A stretch of 15,455 bases of DNA from an uncultured Ruminococcus sp. GTDB taxonomy: Bacteria; Bacillota; Clostridia; Oscillospirales; CAG-272. The notes under the pieces are model-generated. The model had not been told where the DNA came from. It saw nothing but the letters and a program-made list of their open reading frames with translations, and did not search any database. Shown here piece after piece: positions 13,175-15,455 of the stretch. Where the stretch lies: positions 1 to 15,455 of the forward strand of contig CACYZS010000013.1 of NCBI GenBank assembly GCA_902778985.1, in the 5' to 3' direction. A program made the translations under genes and the position numbers. Within the stretch, counting starts at the first letter, position 1. The number at the start of each line of letters is the position of its first letter.

Positions 13175-13426
13175 ATGAAACGAAGTTTTGCGATCTGCGC
13201 GTTGTTCCTGTGCCTTCTCCTTTGCGCCGCGCTGTTTACGTCCTGCGGCAAGGACAAGGCGACGACGGAAACCGAACACGAACACGTCTGGGGCGAGGGC
13301 GAAACGGTCGCCCTGACCGCGTGCGAGGGCGAGGTCCGCTACGTCTGTACGGTCTGCGGCGAAAGCCGCCAACCACGTCTGGGGCGAGGAGACGCGGAGC
13401 GTCACGACGCCGACGGCGTCGCGTGA
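13175..13426 (+). CDS. Lipoprotein N-terminus with Cys/His module, frameshifted from the heparinase-like part
   Basis: GGAGG at 13163-13167, seven bases upstream, sets the ATG. The 83-residue product starts with a lipoprotein signal peptide (1-23, ending FTS) and C24. A module follows with HEHVWGE (35-41), AC near 50 and CTVC (58-61). After GESR (62-65) the frame turns into unrelated Arg/Asp-rich sequence and stops at 13426. In the other frame, from 13371, the sequence reads NHVWGEETRS and later CTVCKK, a second copy of the same module, and runs straight into the heparinase-like domain. This is therefore almost certainly the 5' part of one gene broken by a single extra base near 13370, by mutation or sequencing error. 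Confidence 0.7.
   Translation: MKRSFAICALFLCLLLCAALFTSCGKDKATTETEHEHVWGEGETVALTACEGEVRYVCTVCGESRQPRLGRGDAERHDADGVA
13361..13376 (+). other. Frameshift point between lipoprotein signal and heparinase-like domain
   Basis: The plus-strand sequence GAAAGCCGCCAACCAC reads GAA-AGC-CGC in the first frame. Skipping the C at 13370 continues AAC-CAC-GTC-TGG in the second frame and restores an NHVWGE motif equal to the EHVWGE of the first module. There is no long homopolymer and no known slippery heptamer. Confidence 0.75.
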
Positions 13427-13481
13427 CGGCGAGTGCGAGCGTATCTGCACCGTTTGTAAAAAGACCGGGGGTAACGTACCT

Positions 13482-15455
13482 ATGAAGAATTCCGATTACG
13501 TGAAACAGGTGAACGCGCTGAAAACCGAGATCGGGGCGTTCAAGACCGCCGATTTCGGGGGCACGAAGATCACGACCGATCTCGTGGCGGCGGCGAAGAA
13601 GGCGTCGCAGAGCGAGGGGAAGGAGTTTGTTCCCTTCGACGCGCCGCCGAAGACGCCGATCGCGTCCCACCCGCGCGTCCTCGTCAACGCGAGCGACCTC
13701 GACGGGATCCGCGCCGCCCTGAAGGACGAGCGGAACAAGGAAGCCGCGGCGCTCTATTTTGAGGCGGTCGCGAACCCCACCGACGGGAAACTCGGCGAGG
13801 CGGTCTTCCACGAAAAGGGGACCTACTACTACATGAACGGGACCTACAACTACGACGAAACGGTCCTTGAAAACATTCAGGCGCTCGCGCTCGACTATCT
13901 TCTGACCGGGAACAAGGTCTCGGGTTACGGCGCGATCCGCGCGATCGAGAACTTTATCATTTCGCTCGACGTCGTGGAATTCTCGGCGTGCGGCGAACGG
14001 CAGTACGGCTCTGTGATGTACACCGCCGCCTGCGTTTACGACTGGTGCCACGATCTGACCACGCAAGCCGACCGTCTTCGGATCGTGTCGGGCATCGAGC
14101 ATATCATCGTCCCGGGTAACCATATGGAAGTCGGGTTCCCGCCCTACAAGCAGGGGAGCGTTTCGGGGCACGGCTGCGAATACCAGATCCTGCGCGACTA
14201 TCTCGCGTTCGCCATCGCGGTCTACGACGAGTATCCCGGTTGGTGGGAGTTCGTCGGCGGGCGGGTCTACGCCGAGTACGTGCCGGTGCGCGAGGAGTTC
14301 TATCGCGCGGGCATGGTGCCGCAGGGCATCTCGCTCTACGTGCGTCCGCGCTACGCGTCCGACCTCTTCGCGGCGTGGCTGCTCAAAGCCGGCGTCGGCG
14401 AGTTGCCGTATAACGCCGACGATATGAAACAGGTCATGCGGACGGTCTACTCCTACGAACTTCCGAACGGCAACGGCTTCGCGTCTGGCGACAACCACGA
14501 TCCGAAGGCGGTCGACGGGAACTTCCTCAACTACGGACTGCCCGCCCTGATCTCGTCCTACCTCTTCCGTGACGAGACCATGCGCGCCCAACTCGAGAGC
14601 CGCGACAAGTGCTACGTCAAGTTCTGGGACGAGGACCAAGACTGCTTCGAGTACCCGAGCGTCGCGGAGTACCTGATCTGCACCTCGAACGGCGTGAAAG
14701 CCGCGGACGACGTCCACAAGGATATGGACCTGATCCTTTATAACGGCGGCTGGCTCGGGCAGACCATCGCCCGCAACAACTGGGGCGAAAACCAGGCGGC
14801 GGTCTTCATGAAGGTCGGCGTCCGCACCGGCGCGAACCACGATCACTCCGACGCGGGACAGTTCCAGATCTGGTATAAGACCATGCTTGCCGGCGATACC
14901 GGCGTGTACGATACCTACGGCGACAACCACTTCAAGAACTATCACCAGGCGACCGTCGCGCACAACTGCATTCTGGTCAACGGCACCGGGCAGAAGCACC
15001 CGGGCGAGACCTCCCGGCTCTCCTCGTGGATGGGCGACAACTACAAGATGGCGACCGTCGTCGGCGTGCAGAACGGATACAAAGACGAAAGCAAGACCGT
15101 GCCGCTCTACGCCTACCTTGCCGGGGATCTTTCGCCCGCGTACGCGAACGCCGGAGCCTCGAACGTTGTGCGCCGGATGCTGGCGGTCTACGATACCAAG
15201 AACGCCGATATCCCGATGTACTTCTTCACGTTCGACAACGTGACGGCGACCAACGCGACGTACAAGAAGACCTTCCTGCTCCATACCAAGACCGAACCGA
15301 CGGTCTCGGACAAAACCGTGACCGAGGTGTGCGAGGGCGGAAAACTGGTCCTGCAGAGCGTGTTCGGCGGCGACAGCATCGAAAAGATCGGCGGCAAGGA
15401 CAACAACTACAACGTGAACGGCACGCAACTCGTGCCGCTGAAGGGCAGCGACGAC
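13482..15455 (+). CDS. Heparinase II/III family polysaccharide lyase-like protein (partial, frameshifted 5' end)
   Basis: The frame is open from 13317 to the right edge; the first ATG is 13482 (658 residues to the edge), but sense coding in this frame clearly begins by 13371, so the real protein starts at 13175 if the frameshift is corrected. ATG 13482 has no good ribosome binding site. Residues about 58-400 (from 13482) form the helical (alpha/alpha toroid-like) part, with HPRVLV (63-68), NIQALALDYLLTG (131-143), VSGHGCEYQ (227-235) and WWEFVGGRVYAEY (254-266). The beta part carries NHDHSDAGQFQIW (452-464) and VAHNCILVNGTGQ (492-504), the signature motifs of heparinase II/III-type lyases, with candidate catalytic or metal His residues. 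Such enzymes cleave uronic acid polysaccharides by beta-elimination. The substrate is unknown. With its lipoprotein leader it would act at the cell surface. Confidence 0.8.
   Translation, partial: MKNSDYVKQVNALKTEIGAFKTADFGGTKITTDLVAAAKKASQSEGKEFVPFDAPPKTPIASHPRVLVNASDLDGIRAALKDERNKEAAALYFEAVANPTDGKLGEAVFHEKGTYYYMNGTYNYDETVLENIQALALDYLLTGNKVSGYGAIRAIENFIISLDVVEFSACGERQYGSVMYTAACVYDWCHDLTTQADRLRIVSGIEHIIVPGNHMEVGFPPYKQGSVSGHGCEYQILRDYLAFAIAVYDEYPGWWEFVGGRVYAEYVPVREEFYRAGMVPQGISLYVRPRYASDLFAAWLLKAGVGELPYNADDMKQVMRTVYSYELPNGNGFASGDNHDPKAVDGNFLNYGLPALISSYLFRDETMRAQLESRDKCYVKFWDEDQDCFEYPSVAEYLICTSNGVKAADDVHKDMDLILYNGGWLGQTIARNNWGENQAAVFMKVGVRTGANHDHSDAGQFQIWYKTMLAGDTGVYDTYGDNHFKNYHQATVAHNCILVNGTGQKHPGETSRLSSWMGDNYKMATVVGVQNGYKDESKTVPLYAYLAGDLSPAYANAGASNVVRRMLAVYDTKNADIPMYFFTFDNVTATNATYKKTFLLHTKTEPTVSDKTVTEVCEGGKLVLQSVFGGDSIEKIGGKDNNYNVNGTQLVPLKGSDD

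Noticed and set aside
13361-13376. Programmed ribosomal frameshifting between the lipoprotein leader and the enzyme
   Set aside because: No slippery heptamer, no rare-codon or stop-codon +1 site and no adjacent stimulatory structure that I can see; a mutation or sequence error is simpler.

Overview
The window looks like a chromosomal piece of a moderately GC-rich, Gram-positive-type member of the Clostridia, probably an uncultured gut lineage. The grounds are near-consensus sigma-A promoters (TTGNNN, 16-17 bp, TATAAT) before almost every transcription unit, AGGAG-type ribosome binding sites, lipoprotein signal peptides, and secreted proteins built from GHDY and CxxC modules like those of gut Clostridia. 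Codons TTA, CTA and TCA are so rare that long stop-free shadow frames run antisense to several genes. The organism is inferred from style; no rRNA or other taxonomic marker is present.

Layout. 1-547 (-): N-terminal part of a GT-C type membrane glycosyltransferase, running off the left edge. 808-1665 (+): TIM-barrel sugar phosphate isomerase/epimerase, divergent from the glycosyltransferase and closed by a strong terminator. 2052-3644 (+): membrane-anchored protein with an EESA tandem repeat, two near-identical YjbR-like domains and a ribosomal protein uL15-like C-terminus. 3830-4873 and 4910-8458 (+): a two-gene unit with an MscS channel and a 1182-residue membrane-anchored repeat protein, closed by a bidirectional terminator. 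8537-9940 (-): MATE transporter. 10101-11000 (+): divergent LysR-type regulator whose promoter overlaps the MATE promoter. 11321-12601 (+): secreted lipoprotein. 12602-13174: a repeat-rich intergenic region. 13175-15455 (+): frameshifted lipoprotein of the heparinase II/III family, cut by the right edge.

How the genes may work together. Three loci encode surface proteins carrying related Cys/His modules: the repeat protein, the 426-residue lipoprotein and the heparinase-like lipoprotein. The LysR/MATE pair looks like a classic divergent regulator and target. The MscS gene probably shares a promoter with the repeat protein, so both may respond to envelope conditions.

The least ordinary parts are three. 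First, 12592-12995 holds three direct copies of a 41-bp element, each between complementary flanks; one interrupts an arm of a larger palindromic MITE-like element whose other arm keeps the uninterrupted form. Second, the gene at 2052-3644 has a YjbR/YjbR/uL15 architecture on a membrane anchor. Third, the MATE/LysR gap packs two consensus promoters around one 12-bp palindrome with a LysR-type T-N11-A site.
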